A stretch of 12,330 nucleotides of DNA, taken from contig JAPPKT010000459.1 of assembly GCA_028819675.1 (NCBI GenBank), forward strand, positions 1 to 12,330, written 5' to 3'. This stretch comes from Caldilineaceae bacterium (GTDB lineage: Bacteria > Chloroflexota > Anaerolineae > Caldilineales > Caldilineaceae). Positions 1 to 6,468 of this stretch are shown one piece after another (the first letter of the stretch is position 1; each line of letters begins with the position of its first letter). Below the pieces are notes generated by a model that saw nothing but the letters and a program-made list of their open reading frames with translations, made no database searches and was not told the DNA's origin. The translations under genes and the position numbers were made by a program.

Positions 1-223
1 GCCCCCGCACAAGGGAGGGCCGACCAGGCCCGACCGCCAAAGACTGCAGGGGCTAGGGGCTGGGGGACAGAGGTTAGTGAGGGCGGCAACTGGTGGGCCG
101 ATAGGTGTGAAGAGGAGTGAGGAGAGAATTCGCTCGCCTCGTGCGGCGGCGGGTACTGAGAGAGTCTTAGTCGTTGCGACAAGGGGATAGACTGTCGGTG
201 CGGGACGTACGTCTGTCTTGGCT

Positions 224-252
224 TTGACAGTTTTTCTTGGCTGCTTTAACGG
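224..252 (+). promoter_or_regulatory. Possible sigma70-type promoter
   Basis: TTGACA at 224-229 is a perfect -35 consensus. The -10 is weaker: TTTAAC at 245-250 (15-bp spacer) or TAACGG at 247-252 (17-bp spacer). It sits 40-70 bases upstream of the start codon in an AT-richer pocket of an otherwise GC-rich leader, which suits a promoter for the transporter genes. The weak -10 keeps confidence modest. Confidence 0.4.
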
Positions 253-258
253 TATAGG

Positions 259-266
259 TAACGTTA
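259..266 (+). promoter_or_regulatory. TAACGTTA palindrome, possible operator
   Basis: A perfect 8-bp palindrome with a central CG lies just downstream of the putative -10 and 14 bases before the ribosome binding site. LacI-family repressors of sugar genes commonly bind palindromes with an AACGTT-like centre, so an operator for a sugar-responsive repressor is conceivable. The flanks (GG on the left, TT on the right) do not extend the symmetry and no regulator gene is in the window, so this is speculative. Confidence 0.2.
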
Positions 267-291
267 TTTTTCAGTTTCCAGGAGGAGATCC

Positions 292-2016
292 ATGCGAAGT
301 ATCAGTGAACGGGGCGTAAACCGACGTGAGTTTCTGAAGGCGAGCGCGCTGGCAGCGGGCGCGACGGTGCTGGCGGCCTGTGCGCCTGTGGCATCGGATG
401 CAGGCGCCGACGCAGCGATGGACGAGGTGGCTGCAGAGGAGATGCAGAGGGGCAATCTGATTGGCCTCTACGGGGGACCGATTAACAGTTTCAACCCCCT
501 AACGGCGGTGCAGGGCTTCCAGTCGCACTTTTTCCAGTGCGTACTGCCGCCGCTGATCCAGCAGAACGTGCCCAAGACCGGCTTTGTGCCGATCATGGCG
601 GAAAGCTGGGAGGTCTCGGACGACGCGACGCAGTACACGTTCCACATACATCCGGATGCCAAGTGGCACGACGGGACGGACTTTACGGCCGAGGACGTAG
701 TCTATACCTACGAACTGTATCTGAATCCGGCGACCAAGTCGCGGCAGGTGAGCAACCTGGCCATGATCGAGGGGGCGGAGGCGTATTCCAACGAAGAGGC
801 GGACAGCGTGGCCGGCATCACGGTCGTGGATGACAAGACGGTCCAGTTCACGACGGCGTATCCGACGGGGCTGTTCCTGTTCCAGGCGACAAATGCGATT
901 CTGCCGAAGCACGTTTTGGGCGACGTTGCGCCTGACGCTCTGGAGAACCAGTCGTTCTTCTTCGAAGACCCGCTGGGATCGGGTCCGTTCAGGTTCATAG
1001 AGTACCAGACGGACCAGTTCATCCGGTTGGAGGCGAACGACGACTGGCACTGGGGCGCGCCGAAGCTGGGCAGCTACATCATGCAGATTGTGGCTTCGCC
1101 GGACGTGGGCCAGATCGCGCTGGAACGGGGGGAGGCCCATTTCAATGCCTGGGGCGGGCTCAACACGGGCTCGACGGAGGTCGTGCAGTCTTTCATCGAC
1201 AACGCCGATTTCAAGGTGGTTGCGACGACGGGCGTGGTGTTCACGGCTTATTCTTTCAATCTGAGGCGGGGGTTCTTTGCGGACAAGCGGGTGCGGCAGG
1301 CATGGCTGCATGCGCTGGACAGGAAGAAGATCATTGAGGTCTTCCAGGGCGGGAACGGCACGATCTATAATTCGCCGCTGATCCACGGATGGTCGATCCC
1401 TGACGATCTCAACCCATACGACTACGACGCCGAGCTGGCGCGCAGCCTGCTGGATGAGGCCGGTTGGGACTTTGACCAGGAGGTCACGGTCAATCTGATT
1501 ACGCTGCGGAGTGAGGAGGCGCGGGCACAGGTGGCCGCCGAAAAGCAGATGCTGGAGGAGGCGGGCTTCAAGATCAAGATCGAGGAGATGGACAGCTCGG
1601 TCTGGGTGGAGCGGTTCTATGACACGCACGATTTTGACGCGGTGCGAGTGGGCTTCGGTTCGTTCCCGGACCCGGACGGATTCCTCAAGTTCCACCTGAC
1701 GACACAGGGCCGCAACGCGAACGGCTATTCCGAGGCGATTGGCGGCGACTTCGAGGAGAAGGTGATCGAGGCGGGTCAGCTGACGGACCAGGCCGCTCGC
1801 CAAGAGATCTATTTCGAACTGCAGAGGACGCTCAACGACAACCCGTCGCACGCGCCGCTGTATGTGGGCAACAATGTCTGGGTATTCAACGGTGGCGTGA
1901 ACATACCTGAGATTACGGACCAGGGCGTTGTTGGAGGCCTGGCCGACCTGTCCAACCCACTGCCTGCGAAGCGGGACTGGTGGACGAACCTGGAAGGCTG
2001 GTCTTTCGACGGATAG
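292..2016 (+). CDS. ABC transporter substrate-binding lipoprotein, family 5
   Basis: This is a 574-residue extracytoplasmic solute-binding protein of the peptide/nickel/oligosaccharide class (SBP_bac_5). It captures a solute outside the membrane and delivers it to a Dpp/Opp-type permease. The N-terminus carries a twin-arginine motif (NRREFLK, residues 10-16), a short hydrophobic stretch and a lipobox ending at Cys30 (VLAAC), so it should be Tat-exported and lipid-anchored. An acidic linker (about 35-52) follows. The family signature is clear at about 102-140 (MAESW, then FHIHPDAKWHDG, then FTAEDVVYTYE), and later there are typical stretches such as VRQAWLHALDRKKI and a C-terminal lobe. Length is normal. 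The start is well fixed by AGGAGG at 280-285, six bases upstream. The permease gene follows after a large hairpin. The ligand is not predictable: members bind peptides, oligosaccharides, opines or metals, and the neighbouring genes favour a sugar-like solute. Confidence 0.95.
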   Translation: MRSISERGVNRREFLKASALAAGATVLAACAPVASDAGADAAMDEVAAEEMQRGNLIGLYGGPINSFNPLTAVQGFQSHFFQCVLPPLIQQNVPKTGFVPIMAESWEVSDDATQYTFHIHPDAKWHDGTDFTAEDVVYTYELYLNPATKSRQVSNLAMIEGAEAYSNEEADSVAGITVVDDKTVQFTTAYPTGLFLFQATNAILPKHVLGDVAPDALENQSFFFEDPLGSGPFRFIEYQTDQFIRLEANDDWHWGAPKLGSYIMQIVASPDVGQIALERGEAHFNAWGGLNTGSTEVVQSFIDNADFKVVATTGVVFTAYSFNLRRGFFADKRVRQAWLHALDRKKIIEVFQGGNGTIYNSPLIHGWSIPDDLNPYDYDAELARSLLDEAGWDFDQEVTVNLITLRSEEARAQVAAEKQMLEEAGFKIKIEEMDSSVWVERFYDTHDFDAVRVGFGSFPDPDGFLKFHLTTQGRNANGYSEAIGGDFEEKVIEAGQLTDQAARQEIYFELQRTLNDNPSHAPLYVGNNVWVFNGGVNIPEITDQGVVGGLADLSNPLPAKRDWWTNLEGWSFDG

Positions 2017-2030
2017 GAATCGGAGAGAAG

Positions 2031-2062
2031 GAAGGGAGAGGGTGTCGGCATCCTCTCCCTTC
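2031..2062 (+). terminator. 14-bp stem-loop between binding protein and permease
   Basis: GAAGGGAGAGG (2031-2041) is perfectly complementary to CCTCTCCCTTC (2052-2062). Three more inner pairs (G2042-T2051 wobble, T2043-A2050, G2044-C2049) close a TCGG tetraloop. It begins 14 bases after the binding-protein stop. There is no T-tract after it, so it is unlikely to be a complete intrinsic terminator. It more likely protects the 3' end of the binding-protein mRNA or partly attenuates read-through, giving more binding protein than permease, as is known for many ABC operons. Confidence 0.75.
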
Positions 2063-2113
2063 ACGACCCATCTGGAGTAGGTGCGCAGACCTGCCGGCTG
2101 TGCGCGCCGTCTC

Positions 2114-3013
2114 ATGGCCAAGACCCCTTTGCCTGAAAGCAGCCCAGAGCTGATGGAGTTGACTGACCGGAAGAGCCCGAACACGGTGGCGGCGCGATTC
2201 CGGCGGCACAAAGTGGCCGTGATCAGTCTGGTGATCATCGCGATCCTGGGATTTGCGGCAATCTTTGCCCCTTTCATCGCGATACAGGACCCTTACACGG
2301 TTGACCTGGACAGCATCCGGCAGCCGCCGAGCGCGGAGCACATTCTGGGGACGGACTCGGCCGGGCGGGATATGTGGGCGCGCATGGTGTACGGCGCGCG
2401 CATATCGATGTCGGTGGGATTCGTCGCCAATGTCATCTCGATCACGATTGGCGTATTGATCGGCACGGTGTCGGGTTACGTCGGGGGTCGAATCGACAAT
2501 GTACTGATGCGGTTCACTGAACTGGTGATGAATTTTCCGACGTTTTTTGCGATTCTGATGCTGGTGGCGCTGCTGGGGCCGAATATCATCAATGTGATGG
2601 TGGTGATTGGCGTTTTGGGATGGGAGGGACTGGCGAGGCTGCTGCGGGCGCAGGTGCTTTCGCTGCGGGAACAGGCTTTTGTGGAGGCGGCGCGTTGTAT
2701 TGGGACGCCGCATTCGCGGATTGTATTCCGGCATATACTGCCGAATCTGCAGCCCTATATCCTGGTGGCGGCGACGCTTGGCGTTGCGGGCACAATACTG
2801 ACCGAGTCGGCGCTTTCGTTTCTGGGATTGGGGGTGCAGATTCCACAGGCGAGCTGGGGGAGCATGCTGAATTCGGCGCAGTCGCTGACTGTACTTACCA
2901 ACTCGCCGTGGTTGTGGCTGCCGCCGGGCATTGCGATTTCGGTAGCGGTGCTGGCGATGAATTTTGTGGGAGATGGTTTGAGAGATGCTTTCGACCCGCG
3001 AATGGAGGTGTGA
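2114..3013 (+). CDS. ABC transporter permease, DppC/OppC type
   Basis: A 299-residue inner-membrane permease of the binding-protein-dependent transport family, forming one half of the transmembrane channel. An N-terminal OppC_N-like segment with basic RFRRHK precedes TM1 (about 34-54). The extracytoplasmic segment then has the typical HILGTDSAGRDMWAR block (76-90). Several hydrophobic helices follow. The cytoplasmic EAA loop, which docks on the ATPase, is plain at about 187-211 (EAARCIG, then HILPN). The C-terminus (NFVGDGLRDAFDP) is typical of DppC. Start choice is uncertain. ATG at 2114 gives a normal N-terminus but has no clear ribosome binding site. An in-frame GTG at 2081, three bases after a weak GGAG, would add 11 residues. 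The obligatory DppB-like partner and the ATPases are not adjacent, which is unusual for this family. The stop codon lies three bases before the next start, so the two genes are probably co-translated. Confidence 0.93.
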   Translation: MAKTPLPESSPELMELTDRKSPNTVAARFRRHKVAVISLVIIAILGFAAIFAPFIAIQDPYTVDLDSIRQPPSAEHILGTDSAGRDMWARMVYGARISMSVGFVANVISITIGVLIGTVSGYVGGRIDNVLMRFTELVMNFPTFFAILMLVALLGPNIINVMVVIGVLGWEGLARLLRAQVLSLREQAFVEAARCIGTPHSRIVFRHILPNLQPYILVAATLGVAGTILTESALSFLGLGVQIPQASWGSMLNSAQSLTVLTNSPWLWLPPGIAISVAVLAMNFVGDGLRDAFDPRMEV

Positions 3014-3016
3014 GTG

Positions 3017-4753
3017 ATGGCCGACCAAGACGGCGCGGTATACATCAAGGACCTGGCTGGCTGTCAGCCTGAGAGTGCGCTTTCAGAAAAGCCGAAACGC
3101 GGCGCGTGGCACGTACAGCCGTACGAGACGGCGGAGTTCAGGGGAACGTTGTTGAGTGCAGGTGAGGAGACGGCTGCCCCGGAGGTTTCGGTCGGACTCG
3201 AACTGAGCGGATGGCACAGGATCTTTGTCGGCGTCTACCCTGACCACCGGGGGCGCGGCTCGATTGAGCTGAAGCTCAGCGGTGACCCGTGCTTCACCCA
3301 CTTGAACATGGGCCCTGATTGGGCAGATACGAATCCGCATGGACACAACATCTATGAACTGCTGTGGAAGGATGCGGACCTAACGGGCCAAGAGCTGTCG
3401 ATTCGCCAGGTTTGCACGCCAACCGGTAGATCAGATGAACCGGCGGCGGTTTCGTGCGAACGGACGAAACTTGCGTACATCAAGCTGGCCCCTATGCCGG
3501 AGGGCATGGTCAGGGAGATGGAGAGTGAGCGGCAGCGGACGGATACGCGGCGGCTGTTTGCTCACAATGACGCGCACGGGTATCTGTATCTTTATGGCAC
3601 GGCGACTGAGGAGGCGGTGCGGAACGAGATCGAGCCGTACCGGCATACCGACTTTTCGCGGCTCTACTGGGAGTGCGGAGCCGGGGACACGATGTTCTAC
3701 CTGGGGCAGGTGGGCCGGTTGCCGACGTGCGACGGGGTTGAAGACTTTGACCGGCAGGGCGACCGGCTGCATGCGGAGACCTGGCGCACGTTTCGAGACC
3801 AGCAGCTTGATCCGTTTGTTGTGGCGCTGGAGGCGGCGCACGAGATTGGGCTCAGCTTTCACGCAAGTTACCGGCCGGCCGGTTTTTTCTACCCGCCGCC
3901 TTTGGAACAGTGGAATCCGGGCAGTCTTTATTTTTCGCGGCCGGATCTGCGCATGGTGGGTAAGGACGGCGGGACGGCGCCGCGTATCTCCTACGCCTTT
4001 GCAGACACGCGGCGCTTTGTCATCAGCCTACTGCTTGAGGTGGCGCAACATCCGGTGGACGGCGTGTGCATACTGTACAACCGGCGACCGCCGCTGGTGG
4101 ACTACGACCCGCCGCTGGTGGAAGGGTTCATGGAGGCCTATGGGGAGGACCCGCGGCAGCTGGGGGACGATGATGCGCGCTGGCTGGGCTACCGGAGCAG
4201 CGCGCTGACGGCGTTTCACCGGGAGCTGCGGGCAGCGCTTGACGGGCTGGCGCGGGAGCAGGGACGAGACCGGATCGCTGTTTCGGCGTGTGTGCTGAAC
4301 CGGGAGGAGAACTTTCGGAACGGGCTCGACCTGGAGGGATGGGTCGCGGAGGGTCTGGTCGACACGTTGATCCCGTATACGGACTTGCCAGGCGTGGACA
4401 GCATGGGGATGGCATGGGAGGACGAGGAGGCGGTCAGGTATTTCGTCGACCTGGTGGAGGGGACAGATTGTGAACTTGCGCTGAACATCATGCCGCGCCA
4501 CATGCCGGCGGAGGCGTTCGGGCGGAAGGCGGCTGCGCTGTACGGGCAGGGCGTTGAGAACCTGTTTTTCTGGGATTCTGCGGGGCCAAGCGGGCGCGCC
4601 CACTTCGGGGCGAGCTGGAACGGGCTTCGAAATCTCGGTCACCGGAAGGAGATCGAAGCGTGGCTTCAGGACGGCGCGCCAGGCGTACGGCAGGTTTCGA
4701 CGCCGCTGCGCAAGTTGGGAGAGTATGACCTCACATACCAGACGCCTGGCTGA
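3017..4753 (+). CDS. Cytoplasmic glycosyl-hydrolase-like TIM-barrel protein
   Basis: A 578-residue protein with no signal peptide or membrane segment, so it is probably cytoplasmic. Residues about 1-160 look like a beta-rich N-terminal domain (GWHRIFVGVYPDHRG, 65-79). Residues about 178-550 alternate strands and helices as in a TIM barrel of the family 10-like glycosyl hydrolase group (GHL10-like): DFSRLYWECGAGD (212-224), a helix leading to IGLSFHASYRP (277-287), DGVCILYNRRPP (348-359), AVSACVLNRE (421-430) and VENLFFWDSAG (513-523). Acidic residues at strand ends (Glu219, Asp363, Glu430, Asp520) could be catalytic, but I cannot assign them. The chosen ATG has GGAGG at 3004-3008 with an eight-base spacer. 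A GTG at 3014 is also in frame. It is tightly coupled to the permease, which suggests it acts on the imported solute. The family assignment is by fold-like pattern only, and substrate and activity are unknown. Confidence 0.75.
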   Translation: MADQDGAVYIKDLAGCQPESALSEKPKRGAWHVQPYETAEFRGTLLSAGEETAAPEVSVGLELSGWHRIFVGVYPDHRGRGSIELKLSGDPCFTHLNMGPDWADTNPHGHNIYELLWKDADLTGQELSIRQVCTPTGRSDEPAAVSCERTKLAYIKLAPMPEGMVREMESERQRTDTRRLFAHNDAHGYLYLYGTATEEAVRNEIEPYRHTDFSRLYWECGAGDTMFYLGQVGRLPTCDGVEDFDRQGDRLHAETWRTFRDQQLDPFVVALEAAHEIGLSFHASYRPAGFFYPPPLEQWNPGSLYFSRPDLRMVGKDGGTAPRISYAFADTRRFVISLLLEVAQHPVDGVCILYNRRPPLVDYDPPLVEGFMEAYGEDPRQLGDDDARWLGYRSSALTAFHRELRAALDGLAREQGRDRIAVSACVLNREENFRNGLDLEGWVAEGLVDTLIPYTDLPGVDSMGMAWEDEEAVRYFVDLVEGTDCELALNIMPRHMPAEAFGRKAAALYGQGVENLFFWDSAGPSGRAHFGASWNGLRNLGHRKEIEAWLQDGAPGVRQVSTPLRKLGEYDLTYQTPG

Positions 4754-4769
4754 CGGAAGCGCTGGTCAG
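4750..4769. other. Convergent gene junction with both stop codons in a short inverted repeat
   Basis: CTGAC (4750-4754) and GTCAG (4765-4769) form a 5-bp inverted repeat around a 10-base spacer. The + strand TGA (4751-4753) lies in one arm and the - strand stop (4766-4768) in the other. Only 12 bases separate the two convergent genes, and no robust bidirectional terminator is visible, so transcripts from the two halves may run into each other. Confidence 0.4.
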
Positions 4770-6295
4770 AATGGCGTTACCTGGGGCGGGCCCGGGTCGA
4801 TGGAAAAGGCCAGGGCGTCGAAGTTGCGGCGCATCAGGTCGAAGCGCAGGCCGGCGTGGTCGGGGTCGTTCCAGAGATTTTCGAATTCGCCGGGGTCATT
4901 TTCCAAGTCGTAGAGCTCGCCCTGTTCATGGCCGTGGTAGACGACGATCTTGTGGCGGGTGTCTCTGTACATGGTGGCGTAGCTGCCTTCGTACTGCGCG
5001 CGGCCGGGCACGTCGGGATTCAGAGCCCGGTAGAATTCGCAGCGGACGAAGTCGCGGTGCCGATCGGGCGGCGCTTCGCCGCGCAGAATTGGCAGTAGCG
5101 AACGGCCCTGCATGCGCAGGGGGATCTCCAGACCGGCTAGGTCGAGAAGCGTGGGCGCGATGTCGACCAACTCGACCAGGGCGTCGCTGACGAACCCGGC
5201 CGGGGCGGGTAGAACGTCCTCGGGCGCGGCGTCTTCGGAACCCTCCGCGGCGCTTTCATCCTCTTCCGCTGATCGGTCTTCCTCTTGACTATCTTCAGCC
5301 TCCGGTTCTTCGGGCAAGGGGAACTGGCCGGGCCAGCTGATGATTAGCGGAACCCGCACCAACCCCTCGTAGAAGCGACATCCCTTCAGAAGGAGACCGT
5401 GGTCTCCGAGCATTTCGCCGTGATCGCTGGTGAAGATGATGACGGTGTTTTCGCGCTGCCCGGTTTCTTCGAGGGCATCCAGGAGACGTCCGATATTGTC
5501 GTCGATCAGTTCAATCATGGCGTAGTAGGCGGCGATCACGTCGCGGGCGTTGAAGTCCTCGGGTGGACGGGACTCGTTCTGGAAGTCTCCGGGAATCAGT
5601 GCCTGGGTCGCAATATCGCTCTGCCGGAACGGTGGCGGCGGGATTTTGGATGAGTCGTATCGATCGCGGTACTCCTGGGGGGGATCGAAGGGGGCGTGGG
5701 GGTCGAAGACGTTGACGCTCATCAGCCAGGGGCCTCGGCGCCTCTTCTCCGAAAGAAACTCGATGGCGCGGTCGGTGCACCAGGTGGTCTGGTGCAGGTC
5801 GGGCGGGATCGAGGCGGGATCCTCGCGGAGATCGCGGAGTGCGTATCCTTGTGCGGCCAGCCAGTCGGCATAGGCGTGTCCGGAGGGGAAGCGGTCTTCG
5901 GGATCATGGCTCCAGTGGAAGACTCTGTAGCCGTCATTTTCAGGGCGGGGTTCTTCGCGGCCGTGGGCGCCGGCGAGGTGGAATTTGCCGCTGAGGCCGC
6001 AGTCGTAGCCGCTCTCGGCGAGGAGGGCTGTTACGAGAGGGGCGCCTTCGCCCCACTTTTCGTTGCCGTTCATGCAGCCGCGCACGTTGCCGGGATAGCG
6101 GCCGGTGAGGAAGCTGGCGCGGCTTGGCGTGCAGATGGGGCTCTGGCAGAAGGCGTGGGTGAAGGCGACGCCTTCGGCGACGAGGCGATCGAGGTTGGGC
6201 GTGTTGATGTGGGGATTGCCGAGGGCGTGAATGGTGTCGAACCGCTGCTGGTCTGAGCAGAACCAGAGAATGTTGGGGCGCTTCGCCTGGGTCAT
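4766..6295 (-). CDS. S1-family sulfatase (type I, formylglycine-dependent)
   Basis: A 509-residue sulfatase that hydrolyses a sulfate ester or sulfamate. The maturation motif CTPSR is present at 55-59, with Cys55 predicted to become formylglycine, followed by the conserved ASFLTGR. Other active-site elements are visible: the metal-binding FCSDQQRFD (12-20, Asp15), SGKFHL (102-107, Lys104 and His106), FDPHAPF (197-203, His200), TSDHGE (289-294, Asp291 and His292) and Lys304. The C-terminal sub-domain has the usual HKIVVY and ELYDLENDPGEFENL pattern. No signal peptide is seen, so it should be cytoplasmic, like the facing glycosidase-like protein. The start is supported by GGAGG (complement of 6303-6307) with a seven-base spacer. 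An unusual very acidic insert occupies about 328-360. It is the last gene of the minus-strand group, 173 bases after the dehydrogenase. A formylglycine-generating or anaerobic maturase is needed but is not in the window. The substrate is unknown. Confidence 0.97.
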   Translation of the reverse strand: MTQAKRPNILWFCSDQQRFDTIHALGNPHINTPNLDRLVAEGVAFTHAFCQSPICTPSRASFLTGRYPGNVRGCMNGNEKWGEGAPLVTALLAESGYDCGLSGKFHLAGAHGREEPRPENDGYRVFHWSHDPEDRFPSGHAYADWLAAQGYALRDLREDPASIPPDLHQTTWCTDRAIEFLSEKRRRGPWLMSVNVFDPHAPFDPPQEYRDRYDSSKIPPPPFRQSDIATQALIPGDFQNESRPPEDFNARDVIAAYYAMIELIDDNIGRLLDALEETGQRENTVIIFTSDHGEMLGDHGLLLKGCRFYEGLVRVPLIISWPGQFPLPEEPEAEDSQEEDRSAEEDESAAEGSEDAAPEDVLPAPAGFVSDALVELVDIAPTLLDLAGLEIPLRMQGRSLLPILRGEAPPDRHRDFVRCEFYRALNPDVPGRAQYEGSYATMYRDTRHKIVVYHGHEQGELYDLENDPGEFENLWNDPDHAGLRFDLMRRNFDALAFSIDPGPPQVTPF

Positions 6296-6397
6296 AGGAT
6301 TACCTCCGTATGTCGTTCCCTTTCGATTTTCCTGCGCACCTCTGCGTTGACGGAAGACCTGTACGCTTACATCCTATTTCTACCGATCCTGAATGCG

Positions 6398-6434
6398 GGC
6401 CTCACTGACCGTTCCGGGAACGCTGTTCGAGGCC
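6398..6434 (-). promoter_or_regulatory. Nested inverted repeat between dehydrogenase and sulfatase genes
   Basis: A 13-base palindrome, CGTTCC-G-GGAACG (6410-6422), is centred on 6416. Around the same centre, with equal six-base spacers, lies a second pair, GGCCTC (6398-6403) and GAGGCC (6429-6434). In DNA this looks like a dyad operator. In RNA the inner arms cannot close tightly because the central loop is one base. It sits 34 bases past the dehydrogenase stop and about 100 bases before the sulfatase start, so it could control sulfatase expression separately or mark a transcript end. No T-tract and no clear promoter are seen in the 173-base gap. Confidence 0.45.
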
Positions 6435-6468
6435 AGTCCCCTTGGATAGCAGAGAGTCGCCATTGCGT

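Larger units (their letters stand above)
1..291 (+). other. Leader region, no recognisable gene
   Basis: No gene is recognised in this stretch upstream of the solute-binding protein. The first reading frame is open from base 1 to a TGA at 118-120, but the 39 residues match nothing I know and look like purine-rich noncoding DNA. The notable elements lie in the last 90 bases: a perfect 10-bp palindrome GACGTACGTC (204-213), a consensus -35 hexamer (224-229), an 8-bp palindrome TAACGTTA (259-266) and a strong ribosome binding site (280-287). The region is best read as the promoter and 5' untranslated leader of the 292-4753 gene group. Confidence 0.6.

Noticed and set aside
1..120. Open frame from the window edge to a TGA at 118-120, as a possible end of an upstream gene
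   Set aside because: Only 39 low-complexity residues with no family resemblance; chance openness in GC-rich sequence is sufficient.
499..2277. A 592-codon minus-strand open frame opposite the binding-protein gene, and a similar one at 1913-3028
   Set aside because: Both are antisense to genes with clear family motifs, are rich in Arg/Leu/His as expected from mirrored GC-rich codons, and match no protein family.
5696..6256. Plus-strand 186-codon frame opposite the sulfatase, and a 308-codon one at 10493-11419 opposite copy 3
   Set aside because: Their Gly/Ala/Val/Glu-rich composition is a shadow of the antisense codons. The opposite strand carries conserved catalytic motifs.
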